Assembly (NCBI GenBank): GCA_946186915.1
Contig: CAMHOY010000011.1
Location: 1-64,000, forward strand
Source of the DNA: an uncultured Bacteroidales bacterium
Lineage (GTDB): Bacteria > Bacteroidota > Bacteroidia > Bacteroidales > Paludibacteraceae
Direction of reading: 5' to 3'
Length of the DNA stretch: 64,000 nt
Below the pieces are notes generated by a model, which saw nothing but the letters and a program-made list of their open reading frames with translations, did not search any database and was not told the DNA's origin. The position numbers were made by a program, and so were the translations under genes. Shown here piece by piece: positions 19,692 to 28,152 of this stretch. Position 1 is the first letter of the stretch. Every line of letters begins with the position of its first letter.

Positions 19692-19699
19692 CAAAGGTA
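19692..19699 (-). promoter_or_regulatory. Bacteroidetes -7 element, minus strand
   Basis: TACCTTTG in the shared context GTGCAAAGGTACTGCTTTT, which also occurs near 22765. Confidence 0.45.
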
Positions 19700-19777
19700 C
19701 TGCTTTTTTTTGACATATGCAAGAAAATAGGAAAATTTTTCTGATATTTTCCTATTTTTCTGCATTTTTGCTCAAAA

Positions 19778-20227
19778 TCATTCGTGATTACTGCATTTAG
19801 GGCAGTCGCAAACGATGCGAAGAAGACTACCGGCAAGGGCACAAGCCACATCACCTGTGATATAAGCTATCTCTTCTCCGTGATGAGGAATACCACAAGC
19901 CTCAGCAAGATCATCACCAAGGTGCCGGAGTTCGTGACTAAAGGTATTGACTGTTTCTTCCTCCGTTGTACTCCGTCCTATTACCATCACGCTCGTCCGA
20001 GTGTCAAGGTTGGAATAAGTCATACCAGTATCATCGCGGAATGCTTTTTGCAAATGCCGCTCTGCACGCATGTATTCCGATGCTCTGATGCCTATCTCGT
20101 CCAACTTAGCCAATATCTCCTGCGCATCGTCCTTAGCCGCAGCCATATAGACATAGACATGCCAGTCGTATCGCTCTATGATTATTTCATCGCGGATCAT
20201 AGCATATCTTCCCAATAGACGGTACAA
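19778..20227 (-). CDS. Small phage protein with HExxH motif
   Basis: NTFSHELRHLGDDLAEACGIPHHGEEIAYITGD. Confidence 0.55.
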   Translation of the reverse strand: MYRLLGRYAMIRDEIIIERYDWHVYVYMAAAKDDAQEILAKLDEIGIRASEYMRAERHLQKAFRDDTGMTYSNLDTRTSVMVIGRSTTEEETVNTFSHELRHLGDDLAEACGIPHHGEEIAYITGDVACALAGSLLRIVCDCPKCSNHE

Positions 20228-20607
20228 TCGTCCTTCATGCAGGTATCAGCGTAGAATCTGACAAACGGCATACCCTCGTAACCGTCTGGGTCGTTGATGT
20301 AGTCGGACACATAGCGTACCAGGTGCAGTTCATCGGCGATAGACGAGCCGTAGAAGTCCGCCTTGGCCATGTTTGCCACGTATAGCGCATCATAGATATG
20401 CTTGGTGTGCAGTTCTATGCCTGCGTTCTTAAACATCAACTCCAATCCCTCTTTGGTGATTGGCTTGATTTTACTGCCGGTCTTGTCGCGCATCATGCCG
20501 ACTGCCCAGTCTAACATACGCTGGTTGAAGTGCCAACCGTAGTTGCTCAGATACTGCCTCATGTCACGGGGCATATCTTCATATATTGTTTTATTCATAA
20601 TAGTCAA
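20197..20607 (-). CDS. Phage hypothetical protein
   Basis: ORF in tight minus-strand array overlapping its neighbour. Confidence 0.6.
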   Translation of the reverse strand: MTIMNKTIYEDMPRDMRQYLSNYGWHFNQRMLDWAVGMMRDKTGSKIKPITKEGLELMFKNAGIELHTKHIYDALYVANMAKADFYGSSIADELHLVRYVSDYINDPDGYEGMPFVRFYADTCMKDDCTVYWEDML

Positions 20608-20669
20608 AATTAAGGGTAGGGGTGGTTGTTTCCGATTTGGAAAATACCACTCCTACCCGGTTACAGATT

Positions 20670-20906
20670 TTAGTAACCTCCGTGGCGACGGCGCATCTCT
20701 GCTTCCTCCATACCGCGACGATAGCCCTCGCGATAAGAGTCATTGCCACGCTCGGCATAATCGCCACCTCCATACTCGGCTTCCATTTCTTCTATGCTTT
20801 CGCATACTTCGGTAGCCAGACGTTTGAGGCTTTTTGCCTTCTCTTTGAACTCACGCAGATCCTCGCTGCCTGAGCCGCCTTTCTTGCGGATAATGAAAAG
20901 TCCCAT
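20670..20906 (-). CDS. Phage hypothetical protein
   Basis: ORF in tight minus-strand array. Confidence 0.5.
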   Translation of the reverse strand: MGLFIIRKKGGSGSEDLREFKEKAKSLKRLATEVCESIEEMEAEYGGGDYAERGNDSYREGYRRGMEEAEMRRRHGGY

Positions 20907-20918
20907 AACGGTGTCCTC

Positions 20919-21431
20919 CTACTTTTTATTCAGTGCCTCAGAGAGCATGCCTTTTATCTCCCCAATAGACTTTTCCAAACCGTCAACACGGCTACTAAGA
21001 CCTTCCATCGCTTTCGCGTTTTCAGCTGCGCGGCGGACTTGGGGATTCAACTCCGCTATCAATTCGTCACATCGCCCTACAATCTCCCTGTGTTTCTCGA
21101 TGGACGCAAGAGCCTCAGCACTAATATTGCGCATGGACTCTATCTCGCGCAGGATTTCGTCTTTATTATCAGATACTACAATCTTCTTGTCATCGTAGTG
21201 GAAGATAACGGCATCAGTCGGGAGTTGCTTGAACTCAAACGGATGTTCGCCAATCTTCACTTTGACATCCACGGTTGTCTTCTGCTGGAGAGGAAAACCG
21301 GGTTGAAATGTGGTTATCGGATTCGAGATAGCGGGGACGCTTACCTCGGTTACTTCGCCTGTCTCAACGGACAAGGTTGGGTCTTTTCTGAGCACATAAA
21401 TAGGCGTGCCCTTTCTGAGTGTACTGAACAT
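20919..21431 (-). CDS. Phage hypothetical, beta-rich N-terminus and coiled-coil C-terminus
   Basis: MFSTLRKGTPIYVLRKDPTLSVETGEVTEVS...; heptad-like C-terminus. Confidence 0.55.
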   Translation of the reverse strand: MFSTLRKGTPIYVLRKDPTLSVETGEVTEVSVPAISNPITTFQPGFPLQQKTTVDVKVKIGEHPFEFKQLPTDAVIFHYDDKKIVVSDNKDEILREIESMRNISAEALASIEKHREIVGRCDELIAELNPQVRRAAENAKAMEGLSSRVDGLEKSIGEIKGMLSEALNKK

Positions 21432-21450
21432 GTTGTTTTACTTTTTTTGA

Positions 21451-21822
21451 TTAACCTTGAGTTGTTGCTGTCGCCGCAGCGGCAGTACCGAGTAATTGCA
21501 GGGTACTGCTCTCGCGGTCGTAGTAGAACTCATAAACACCCGTGCCCGGGATGTCAGCAATCGTCAACGGATCACCACCGACTTTTGTTGCTGCCTGAGT
21601 ACCACCATTAGCGGTGAATACGATAGGAAGCGTAGCGGTTGCTCCATCAGGAAACGCTTGCGAAATCTTGATAAGCATGGTGCCACGAGGACCACTTACG
21701 CGGTACGACGGGAGGGTGAATGTCGCGGCTGTTGCACTGACGGTTAAACCCGTTGTCGGTAACAACAGAGACCCGCGACGATTCACAAGGAGCAACGGTA
21801 AGAAATTAAAGAAGTCCCACAT
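21451..21822 (-). CDS. Phage hypothetical, beta-rich
   Basis: ORF in tight minus-strand array. Confidence 0.5.
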   Translation of the reverse strand: MWDFFNFLPLLLVNRRGSLLLPTTGLTVSATAATFTLPSYRVSGPRGTMLIKISQAFPDGATATLPIVFTANGGTQAATKVGGDPLTIADIPGTGVYEFYYDRESSTLQLLGTAAAATATTQG

Positions 21823-21840
21823 AGTGCCCTCCTTTCTTTC

Positions 21841-22704
21841 TTATCCGAAGAATCCATTACCTCCATAGCCGTAGCCATAACCGCTCAATCCAGCAAACGC
21901 CAATGCAGCCGTCGGAACGCCTGTTACTTGCGAATAAGGGATGGTTACGGTCTGAGGCATACAGCCCTTGATAGCCGTTACTTCTTTGCTCAACTCGCCA
22001 AGAGAAGCTGCAATAGGAGCAACTGTCTGACCAACGTAGGCTTGGATAGCCGCCGTCTGGTTAGCGTTGTCGATGGTGCCACGCAGGATCGTGTTCTGTT
22101 GTGCCAGAGCATCAATCTTGCTTTGCATCTCACGCTTCTCCAAATCACAGAACTTCTCGTTGATGACGGTCGTCTGATCCGCAATCTTGGCATTGATAGC
22201 GTCTGTCTGCTGAAGAGTAGCCAAACGGTTTTCAAAACCTTGGGTAGTGATTGCGTTCTTAGTCTCGCAGCAACAAGAAGCGAGTTTGGAAGCGATGTCT
22301 GCATTGCCGGACTGAATAGCGTTGATAACCTGCAAGCCGGACATACCAACTTGGTTGCCCACTTGCTGAATACCGAGACCAAGCGCATTGAGACTCTGCT
22401 GTACGGCATTGATGGAAACATTGAGGTTTCCTGCCAACTCAGAGATGGCGCTACGGTTGCCGGCAACAGCCTGCATAATCAGGTCTTGGTTATTGGTAGC
22501 CATTGCAGTCAGAGCTGCATTGTTGCCACCAAAACCACCACCGAAGCCGTTGTTACCGAAGATGCCCCATACGACCAACAGTGCAATCAGGTCGCTCCAG
22601 CCGTTACCGCCGAAACCACCACGATTACCCACAAGCCAAGGGAGCATGCTATTTACACTTGCCGAACCTGCGTCCGGGGTGTAAATGGTTGTACTTTCTG
22701 CCAT
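21841..22704 (-). CDS. Phage protein with Gly-rich hydrophobic N-terminus and long helical region
   Basis: GNRGGFGGNGWSDLIALLVVWGIFGNNGFGGGFGGN; long coiled-coil; Gly/Tyr-rich C-terminus. Confidence 0.6.
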   Translation of the reverse strand: MAESTTIYTPDAGSASVNSMLPWLVGNRGGFGGNGWSDLIALLVVWGIFGNNGFGGGFGGNNAALTAMATNNQDLIMQAVAGNRSAISELAGNLNVSINAVQQSLNALGLGIQQVGNQVGMSGLQVINAIQSGNADIASKLASCCCETKNAITTQGFENRLATLQQTDAINAKIADQTTVINEKFCDLEKREMQSKIDALAQQNTILRGTIDNANQTAAIQAYVGQTVAPIAASLGELSKEVTAIKGCMPQTVTIPYSQVTGVPTAALAFAGLSGYGYGYGGNGFFG

Positions 22705-22766
22705 AGTTGTAATAATGATTTGATTGTTTTACATAGTGTCTTTGTGCGCACTTTCAAAAGACGGTG

Positions 22767-22774
22767 CAAAGGTA
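22767..22774 (-). promoter_or_regulatory. Bacteroidetes -7 element, minus strand
   Basis: TACCTTTG upstream of the 22704 start. Confidence 0.5.
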
Positions 22775-22797
22775 CTGCTTTTCGCGGAGGTGGTGAA

Positions 22798-23103
22798 TTA
22801 GTTACGCAGCAGATGCGGCTTCAATGCGGACGCGATGCGACCATCCATCTGACGGAAGAGATAAGAAGACCTACTGAAACTGTTATAGTCTGCCAAATAT
22901 CGGCTGACACTATGCGTCCCGCTTCGCTGCATGAAACGAGCAATAGAAATAGACGGAACACCCAACGATGCGCAGTAGTGTACAAAAAGACTGCGTGCCG
23001 CTACAAGATCATCAGTTTTAGTTTTGGAAAGGATTTGGTCGGGCGACAACTCGGTTATTTGTGCCACAATGGCAAGAATTTGTGCAAAAAGTTCACTTTT
23101 CAT
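22798..23103 (-). CDS. Stand-alone DnaA domain-IV-like DNA-binding protein
   Basis: ITELSPDQILSKTKTDDLVAARSLFVHYCASLGVPSISIARFMQRSGTHSVSRYLADY resembles the DnaA C-terminal domain pattern. Confidence 0.55.
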   Translation of the reverse strand: MKSELFAQILAIVAQITELSPDQILSKTKTDDLVAARSLFVHYCASLGVPSISIARFMQRSGTHSVSRYLADYNSFSRSSYLFRQMDGRIASALKPHLLRN

Positions 23104-23112
23104 ACGCTAAAA

Positions 23113-23144
23113 TTTGTGTATTTCAAAAATTTGTTGTATCTTTG
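23113..23144 (+). promoter_or_regulatory. Bacteroidetes-type promoter for an intergenic RNA
   Basis: TTTG (23113-23116), 20 nt, TATCTTTG (23137-23144). Confidence 0.65.
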
Positions 23145-23149
23145 CACTC

Positions 23150-23292
23150 GCAAACGTACGGTTATAACATAATAGGCGCACAACCGCCGGCTTTAAGTGT
23201 AATACTCTCTGTCGTGGTGGTTGTGCACCTTTATTCTTTGGTTAAGTACGTTTGCAATCCTTTTAACCAAAGTTCGGCAGGGAGTTTTTTTT
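23150..23292 (+). ncRNA. Candidate structured phage sRNA with pseudoknots and U8 terminator
   Basis: Helices 23150-59/23246-55, 23178-88/23216-26, 23236-45/23263-72, 23205-14/23275-84; T8 at 23285-23292. Confidence 0.6.
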
Positions 23293-23323
23293 ATGCTCCC
23301 TACCATATTTAGTATATTCCGTT

Positions 23324-25372
23324 TTAACCCATCGGCGGAGCGGGTGCGGCGGGTGCTGCACCCTGCATAGCCTGTTGCTGAGCCGTAGCCACTTGCTCTT
23401 GTTGCAGGGCGGCGGCTTGCTGCTGCGCTTCTGCTTGCTCTTGCTGAATCTGCTTGAGTTGCTCGGAGATCTTATCGGCTCCATTGAGCGACGTGTTATC
23501 CAACCATACCTGTGCCGGTATTGCTCCTGCCTCAAACAAGGTCTGCAACATCTGTTCACGCTGAGCACGTGTGAAGCCCGACTGCGGCGACTTAATAAGC
23601 TGCAAATCAAACAAGGTCTGACGCTGACGGTCCGGCGTATTGATGATATAGTCAATCTCATGCGTGAAGTCCGTCCCCGCAATCTCAATCAACCGGCGGC
23701 GGTCGTAGTGCTGGAGAATAAGCATCATCAGTTTGTAGTTCACGCGGTTCACGATACTGTTATACCATTCCTGCCGGTCTGCGATATTATTGTTCGCGTT
23801 CTGCGTCTCTTGTGCATAGAGCGAAGCCGGAGTACCTGCGGTGGGATGTTTGCCCAATATAGAATCCATTGCGCCGGAAATATCACTCGCGGTCTTCAAG
23901 TAGAACTGCAACTTATTGTCATTGTTGGTATGATCGGCATTTGGACGAGCCGCAAAAGGTTTGGTTATTTCCTCACCCTCTTTCCACCGCAGGCCAAGCA
24001 CACCTTTCGGGTTGGTGTATTCCTTTGCAAACTGATCTACCGTGACATTGCTGCGCTCCAACAAATCCAGATTGACACCTATTCCACCGTGCGACTTATT
24101 GATACGTTCATATTCATCGGCGGTCAGAAGTCGGTTGATCATACGCTGCGTGTTGCGCAGGTCGGACACGACGGAGTGAACCTCTCCGTTGATGAGCGGG
24201 AAAGCACCCACCACAAAAGGATGCGAGCCGTGGAGATAAGGAGCGACCTCAATCTTCAGCACGTAGCCGTTAGGGGTCATATAGCGCACTACCCAATCGG
24301 TATCAATCCGGTAGTCATGCCATTCGCCTTGCTCGTCCTCGTAGCCTACTTCAATCAGCGCAGCATCTTCCGGTGCTCCGCCTGCTTCTACCATCTGCGC
24401 AATGCGCTTGGCGTTTTCAGCGTCGATATAAGCCTTGCTCTCCGGCGTGCAAGGTAAAGTATAAGCCTCGCCCTTGCCTTTGTCCCAACACGGATAGACA
24501 TAATGTTCTTCCTCACGCCATACCTCAATAACACGGTACTTGCCCGGATTTACCGACGTGTAGAAACTCTTGTAGTTGTCTTTATCCTCCCTCTTGAACT
24601 GCTGGTCGATATAGTAATTCTCCCACGACTCGCCACGGTTGCCGTAAGCGGCTTTGATGCGCTCCGCCATAGCCGCAGTAGTAGCGAAAGATTTCAGTAT
24701 CTCACCCATCGTCATATCGTACAGACAACCGATAACGCTGATATTCTCAAAGAACGGATCGTTATAGTTGTAACTCCAGAACATGTCGTTCAAGTCCATC
24801 AACTCCAGACTCACGTCCTTGATCTTGCGGCGTGAGTCCCAACGGTAGTCCGTGCGGAAGATAGGAAGAGCAGACACATTGAACTCTTTGTAACCATGTA
24901 TCAAGTCCTCCGCCATGTTCTTGGAACTATAGGCATATTGCAACAATGTTGTCAGCAACTCACCCAGTTTCTGTTCCTCTCTCACGCGGCTAATCGCCAA
25001 CGGCTCCATTGCCTCCTGCCGATAGACACCCACAAGGGCGTTGATCTTCGGCAAGATGATATTGAGGGAAAGCGGAATGTAACCCTCACCGACAAGGTAG
25101 TTATACTCCGTAATCATGCCGCAGCCATTCGGGTTCGGAATGAGATCGTCGAACTGCTTGCCGTAGTAGTAGTTGATGTTCCGTTGCCGCTCACGGCGCA
25201 TGTCGAATAACGAAGCGTACATGTTGGCACACTCCATAAGGAGCTGCATGTTATTCTCCATCTCCTCCGTCACTCGCCTGGTGTTGGTGATGTGACCGTC
25301 TTTATCCGGCAAGAGGTTCTTGCGCTCAAAGAACCGCCGCGTCATTTTGCTGATAAGATTGTCTTTTACCAT
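23324..25372 (-). CDS. Phage portal protein
   Basis: 682 aa; INYYYGKQFDDLIPNPNGC...LGELLTTLLQYAYSSKNMAEDLI...HPFVVGAFPLINGEVHSVVSDLRNTQRMINRL...; Gln-rich C-terminus. Confidence 0.8.
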   Translation of the reverse strand: MVKDNLISKMTRRFFERKNLLPDKDGHITNTRRVTEEMENNMQLLMECANMYASLFDMRRERQRNINYYYGKQFDDLIPNPNGCGMITEYNYLVGEGYIPLSLNIILPKINALVGVYRQEAMEPLAISRVREEQKLGELLTTLLQYAYSSKNMAEDLIHGYKEFNVSALPIFRTDYRWDSRRKIKDVSLELMDLNDMFWSYNYNDPFFENISVIGCLYDMTMGEILKSFATTAAMAERIKAAYGNRGESWENYYIDQQFKREDKDNYKSFYTSVNPGKYRVIEVWREEEHYVYPCWDKGKGEAYTLPCTPESKAYIDAENAKRIAQMVEAGGAPEDAALIEVGYEDEQGEWHDYRIDTDWVVRYMTPNGYVLKIEVAPYLHGSHPFVVGAFPLINGEVHSVVSDLRNTQRMINRLLTADEYERINKSHGGIGVNLDLLERSNVTVDQFAKEYTNPKGVLGLRWKEGEEITKPFAARPNADHTNNDNKLQFYLKTASDISGAMDSILGKHPTAGTPASLYAQETQNANNNIADRQEWYNSIVNRVNYKLMMLILQHYDRRRLIEIAGTDFTHEIDYIINTPDRQRQTLFDLQLIKSPQSGFTRAQREQMLQTLFEAGAIPAQVWLDNTSLNGADKISEQLKQIQQEQAEAQQQAAALQQEQVATAQQQAMQGAAPAAPAPPMG

Positions 25373-25373
25373 A

Positions 25374-25847
25374 TTACCCTACTTTGAATAGTTGTACTTT
25401 CTCTTTGCTGCCGTCGTTGTACACGTCCAGATGTACCCACGACACGCCATCTTCAAGACGGATGGGATGAGGCAGACGCTTCGCTGCCGCCTGAATCGCC
25501 GACCTTACCTCAGCCGCCGTCATACCTTTCGCGTCAAAGTCCACTCCGGCACCCAGCACATGCGCCGACATGAACTGCTTGTTCGCCTTGGTGTATTTCC
25601 ATACCTCAGCCGACATATTGTGCCGCAGTCCTCGCTCGCTGAACCGTCCGCCGGTCATCCATGTGTTGATGGTCATCGGCACTTTCAGCACGTACTCACG
25701 GAGATACAGCAGCGTCTCTAACAACTCCGTCCGGAAGAAGTTCCATGCGAAATCGCCGTACTTGTTGTAGGTGGGTTCGTCCACCAACTCGCGCAGACTG
25801 AAAAACCGCTGCACCTCCTTGATTAACTGTGTCCTACTCATAATCAT
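25374..25847 (-). CDS. Peptidase M15-like endolysin
   Basis: GLRHNM...SAHVLGAGVDFDAKGMTAAEVR...GVSWVHLDV (H...D...H metal ligands). Confidence 0.65.
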   Translation of the reverse strand: MIMSRTQLIKEVQRFFSLRELVDEPTYNKYGDFAWNFFRTELLETLLYLREYVLKVPMTINTWMTGGRFSERGLRHNMSAEVWKYTKANKQFMSAHVLGAGVDFDAKGMTAAEVRSAIQAAAKRLPHPIRLEDGVSWVHLDVYNDGSKEKVQLFKVG

Positions 25848-26245
25848 TTCTCCTTCTTTTCGTTATCAAATATCTCTGCGTGAATCTCGTACCCGCGCTC
25901 GTCAAATCGGTGCGGCGGATTACGCTTGTCGCAGTTCTGCCGTGTGCAATAATACCAACACAACTGCTCGATTCGCAAGTCTTTCTTGGAGTTCGCGTCT
26001 CTCAATCGGTCGCGCTCGGCATAGAGTTCTCGCTTCTCCGCGCTCTTCTGCTCGCACTTGGCATGTTCTTGTTCGTACAAACCACGCCACGCGTCAGCCT
26101 GCGTCAGTTCATTCTCTATAGCTGCTTTCTCGACCTCTTTCTGCTTGAGTGCTCTATTCTCGCGCCAAAAGAAGATACCGACACCGCCACCGATTAGCCC
26201 GACAATCGTCGTTATAATCTGTAGTGCAATCTCTATCTGGTTCAT
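25844..26245 (-). CDS. Membrane-anchored coiled-coil protein (possible spanin-like)
   Basis: N-terminal TM IITTIVGLIGGGVGIFFW plus long charged helix; next to the endolysin candidate. Confidence 0.45.
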   Translation of the reverse strand: MNQIEIALQIITTIVGLIGGGVGIFFWRENRALKQKEVEKAAIENELTQADAWRGLYEQEHAKCEQKSAEKRELYAERDRLRDANSKKDLRIEQLCWYYCTRQNCDKRNPPHRFDERGYEIHAEIFDNEKKEK

Positions 26246-26595
26246 CAGTTGCCTCCTTTCTCAAACTGCTTGCGATACATCCAGCGTACCCAGAACGGAC
26301 AATGCTTGAGTAGGAAAGCAATGCGCTTATCAGCTTCTTCGATTAGCCCGTGAAGCCTTGTCGCTTCATTCTCATATAATTCACATGAGTTGCGTTTTTG
26401 CTCATACTTTGCTTTCCACTCATCGCGCTCGGCCTCAGCAGATTGTTTGGCTTTTTTTACTTCGGATTCCACATTAAGTGTCAGCCCTGCAATTCTTTGG
26501 TCTTTAGCGGAAAGTTCGGCTTCTAACTTGGCGTACTTCTCTTTCAGCAGCTCGTAGCCGCCTTTGTGTTTTTTCTTCTTTTCGGTTGTTTCCAT
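26245..26595 (-). CDS. Coiled-coil phage hypothetical
   Basis: METTEKKKKHKGGYELLKEKYAKLEAELSAK... Confidence 0.5.
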   Translation of the reverse strand: METTEKKKKHKGGYELLKEKYAKLEAELSAKDQRIAGLTLNVESEVKKAKQSAEAERDEWKAKYEQKRNSCELYENEATRLHGLIEEADKRIAFLLKHCPFWVRWMYRKQFEKGGN

Positions 26596-26615
26596 AATAG
26601 TATAATGTTTATGTT

Positions 26616-27185
26616 TTACCAATGATACCCCCAGCCGTAGGTTATATGCAGACCGATCTCTGGAGCGGCATAGACCGTCTGACCTACTACACTTGCACCA
26701 TAGCCGACGCCGATGCCAACACCTATGAACTGCCCCCATCCTTTCTTCTTCACTATTGTCCGGGGCTGAATAGTATATTGGCTATTTAGGTCGATGCCGT
26801 CTATCTGTGCGTGCCAACCGCTGAACCGAACGCCCAACTCAATACGACTGCTATCGGTCGTGAATGTATCCCTGTATTCATAATTTGTAATCGGGATATC
26901 TACAGGAATACTGTCAGTCACTCTGCCATCACATACAGAATCCGTGCTGTCACAATGTATTTCGGGCTTCGGGAGCCACAGAGTGTCGCGTCGGATCACA
27001 TACTTTGGCTTGGTATGTTCGGCCAACCACGCGGAGTCTTGCACCTCAATAGTGTCGTGTATCACTTTGGGACGCGGGGCTGGCTCGGCAGGCTTGCTGC
27101 TGCATGAGCGGAAACCGGCACCGAGCACTATGCCTGCTATCAAACAAGCCGCTCCGAAAAATATATGTCCTTTATTTAGTTCCAT
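26616..27185 (-). CDS. Single-TM phage hypothetical, DUF6808-like
   Basis: TM IFFGAACLIAGIVLGAGF, beta-rich ectodomain. Confidence 0.55.
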   Translation of the reverse strand: MELNKGHIFFGAACLIAGIVLGAGFRSCSSKPAEPAPRPKVIHDTIEVQDSAWLAEHTKPKYVIRRDTLWLPKPEIHCDSTDSVCDGRVTDSIPVDIPITNYEYRDTFTTDSSRIELGVRFSGWHAQIDGIDLNSQYTIQPRTIVKKKGWGQFIGVGIGVGYGASVVGQTVYAAPEIGLHITYGWGYHW

Positions 27186-27186
27186 A

Positions 27187-27399
27187 TTAACTTTTGCAGA
27201 TTATGGATTCGCGTGTCGGCTCAGGAAGACGCTCTTTACCATTTAAAATAACACACCATTTATCTTCAAAATCGTTCCCAGCATTATTTAGCACGACTTC
27301 GGGCGTCATATAACCATTAGAAAAGAATAAAACCGGAATATCAGCATTTGCTACCTTTTTCATTCTTTTCAGTTCTTTTATAAGTTCACTTACTTTCAT
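27187..27399 (-). CDS. Phage hypothetical protein
   Basis: ORF in tight minus-strand array. Confidence 0.45.
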   Translation of the reverse strand: MKVSELIKELKRMKKVANADIPVLFFSNGYMTPEVVLNNAGNDFEDKWCVILNGKERLPEPTRESIICKS

Positions 27400-27776
27400 T
27401 TCCTCCGTCCTTTCTTCTTGCGTTCAAACTCTTGGAAGTCGCCGTTCAGAAACTCCACTATGTCGGCAAGTAGGATGTTTTGTGATTTATTCTCCGCTTC
27501 CATTTTATCAAAGCGTCGATCTACCTTCTGCTCCAGCGTCTTGAACTCTTTGCTGCGTACAGCGTCACCTTGATCCATCCGCTCGGACATCCATTTGATC
27601 TGCTTCTGATACAACTCGTCAATGAGGCTTAGCGTCTCTTTGCCTTGCTCGATGGCAGAGCCTTTCTGTTCGGTCACGGACTTGCGGCGGTTCTGTATCA
27701 CACCGGCAATGGTAGCGATGAGACCACCGATACCGCCTGCGCCAATCAGCGCAATCAATAATTCATACCACGTCAT
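27396..27776 (-). CDS. Small membrane protein, possible holin-like
   Basis: LLIALIGAGGIGGLIATIAGVI plus charged coiled-coil tail. Confidence 0.45.
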   Translation of the reverse strand: MTWYELLIALIGAGGIGGLIATIAGVIQNRRKSVTEQKGSAIEQGKETLSLIDELYQKQIKWMSERMDQGDAVRSKEFKTLEQKVDRRFDKMEAENKSQNILLADIVEFLNGDFQEFERKKKGRRK

Positions 27777-27891
27777 TGTATAGCTCCTTCCTATTTAATT
27801 AACTTCTTCATATTACACATGGTTATTAAATTCTGCTACCAATTTTCCATTCTCCATGTACAAGGTCAAAGTGGGCGATTGGTAGATTACT

Positions 27892-28152
27892 TTACTCGGC
27901 TGTATCTCCATAGCCGTAATCAGCCGGATTAAACGGCTCGTCAATGTTATGCACACGGCAGTACTCCTGCTGTAATCCCTTGAGTGTCTCGACGTGTGGG
28001 ACGGTGGGGAATAACACCTCTCCTACTTTGCTTAATCCACTACCCGGTATCGGCTCAAAACCGAAACGGAATAATACACCTTGTGGCATTGCAGCCTTAC
28101 GCGGCGCGTTGCTGGGTACTACATTTTGATTTACTACTGTATTCATACTCAT
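27892..28152 (-). CDS. Phage hypothetical overlapping the 3' end of the RT gene
   Basis: ORF start overlaps the RT stop region (28097). Confidence 0.4.
   Translation of the reverse strand: MSMNTVVNQNVVPSNAPRKAAMPQGVLFRFGFEPIPGSGLSKVGEVLFPTVPHVETLKGLQQEYCRVHNIDEPFNPADYGYGDTAE

Noticed and set aside
21928-23172. 414-aa plus-strand ORF
   Set aside because: Runs opposite two supported minus-strand genes and through the sRNA promoter; unlikely to be translated.
23061-23312. 83-aa plus ORF over the sRNA candidate
   Set aside because: Start lies upstream of the predicted promoter, no RBS, and the sequence is dominated by paired helices.
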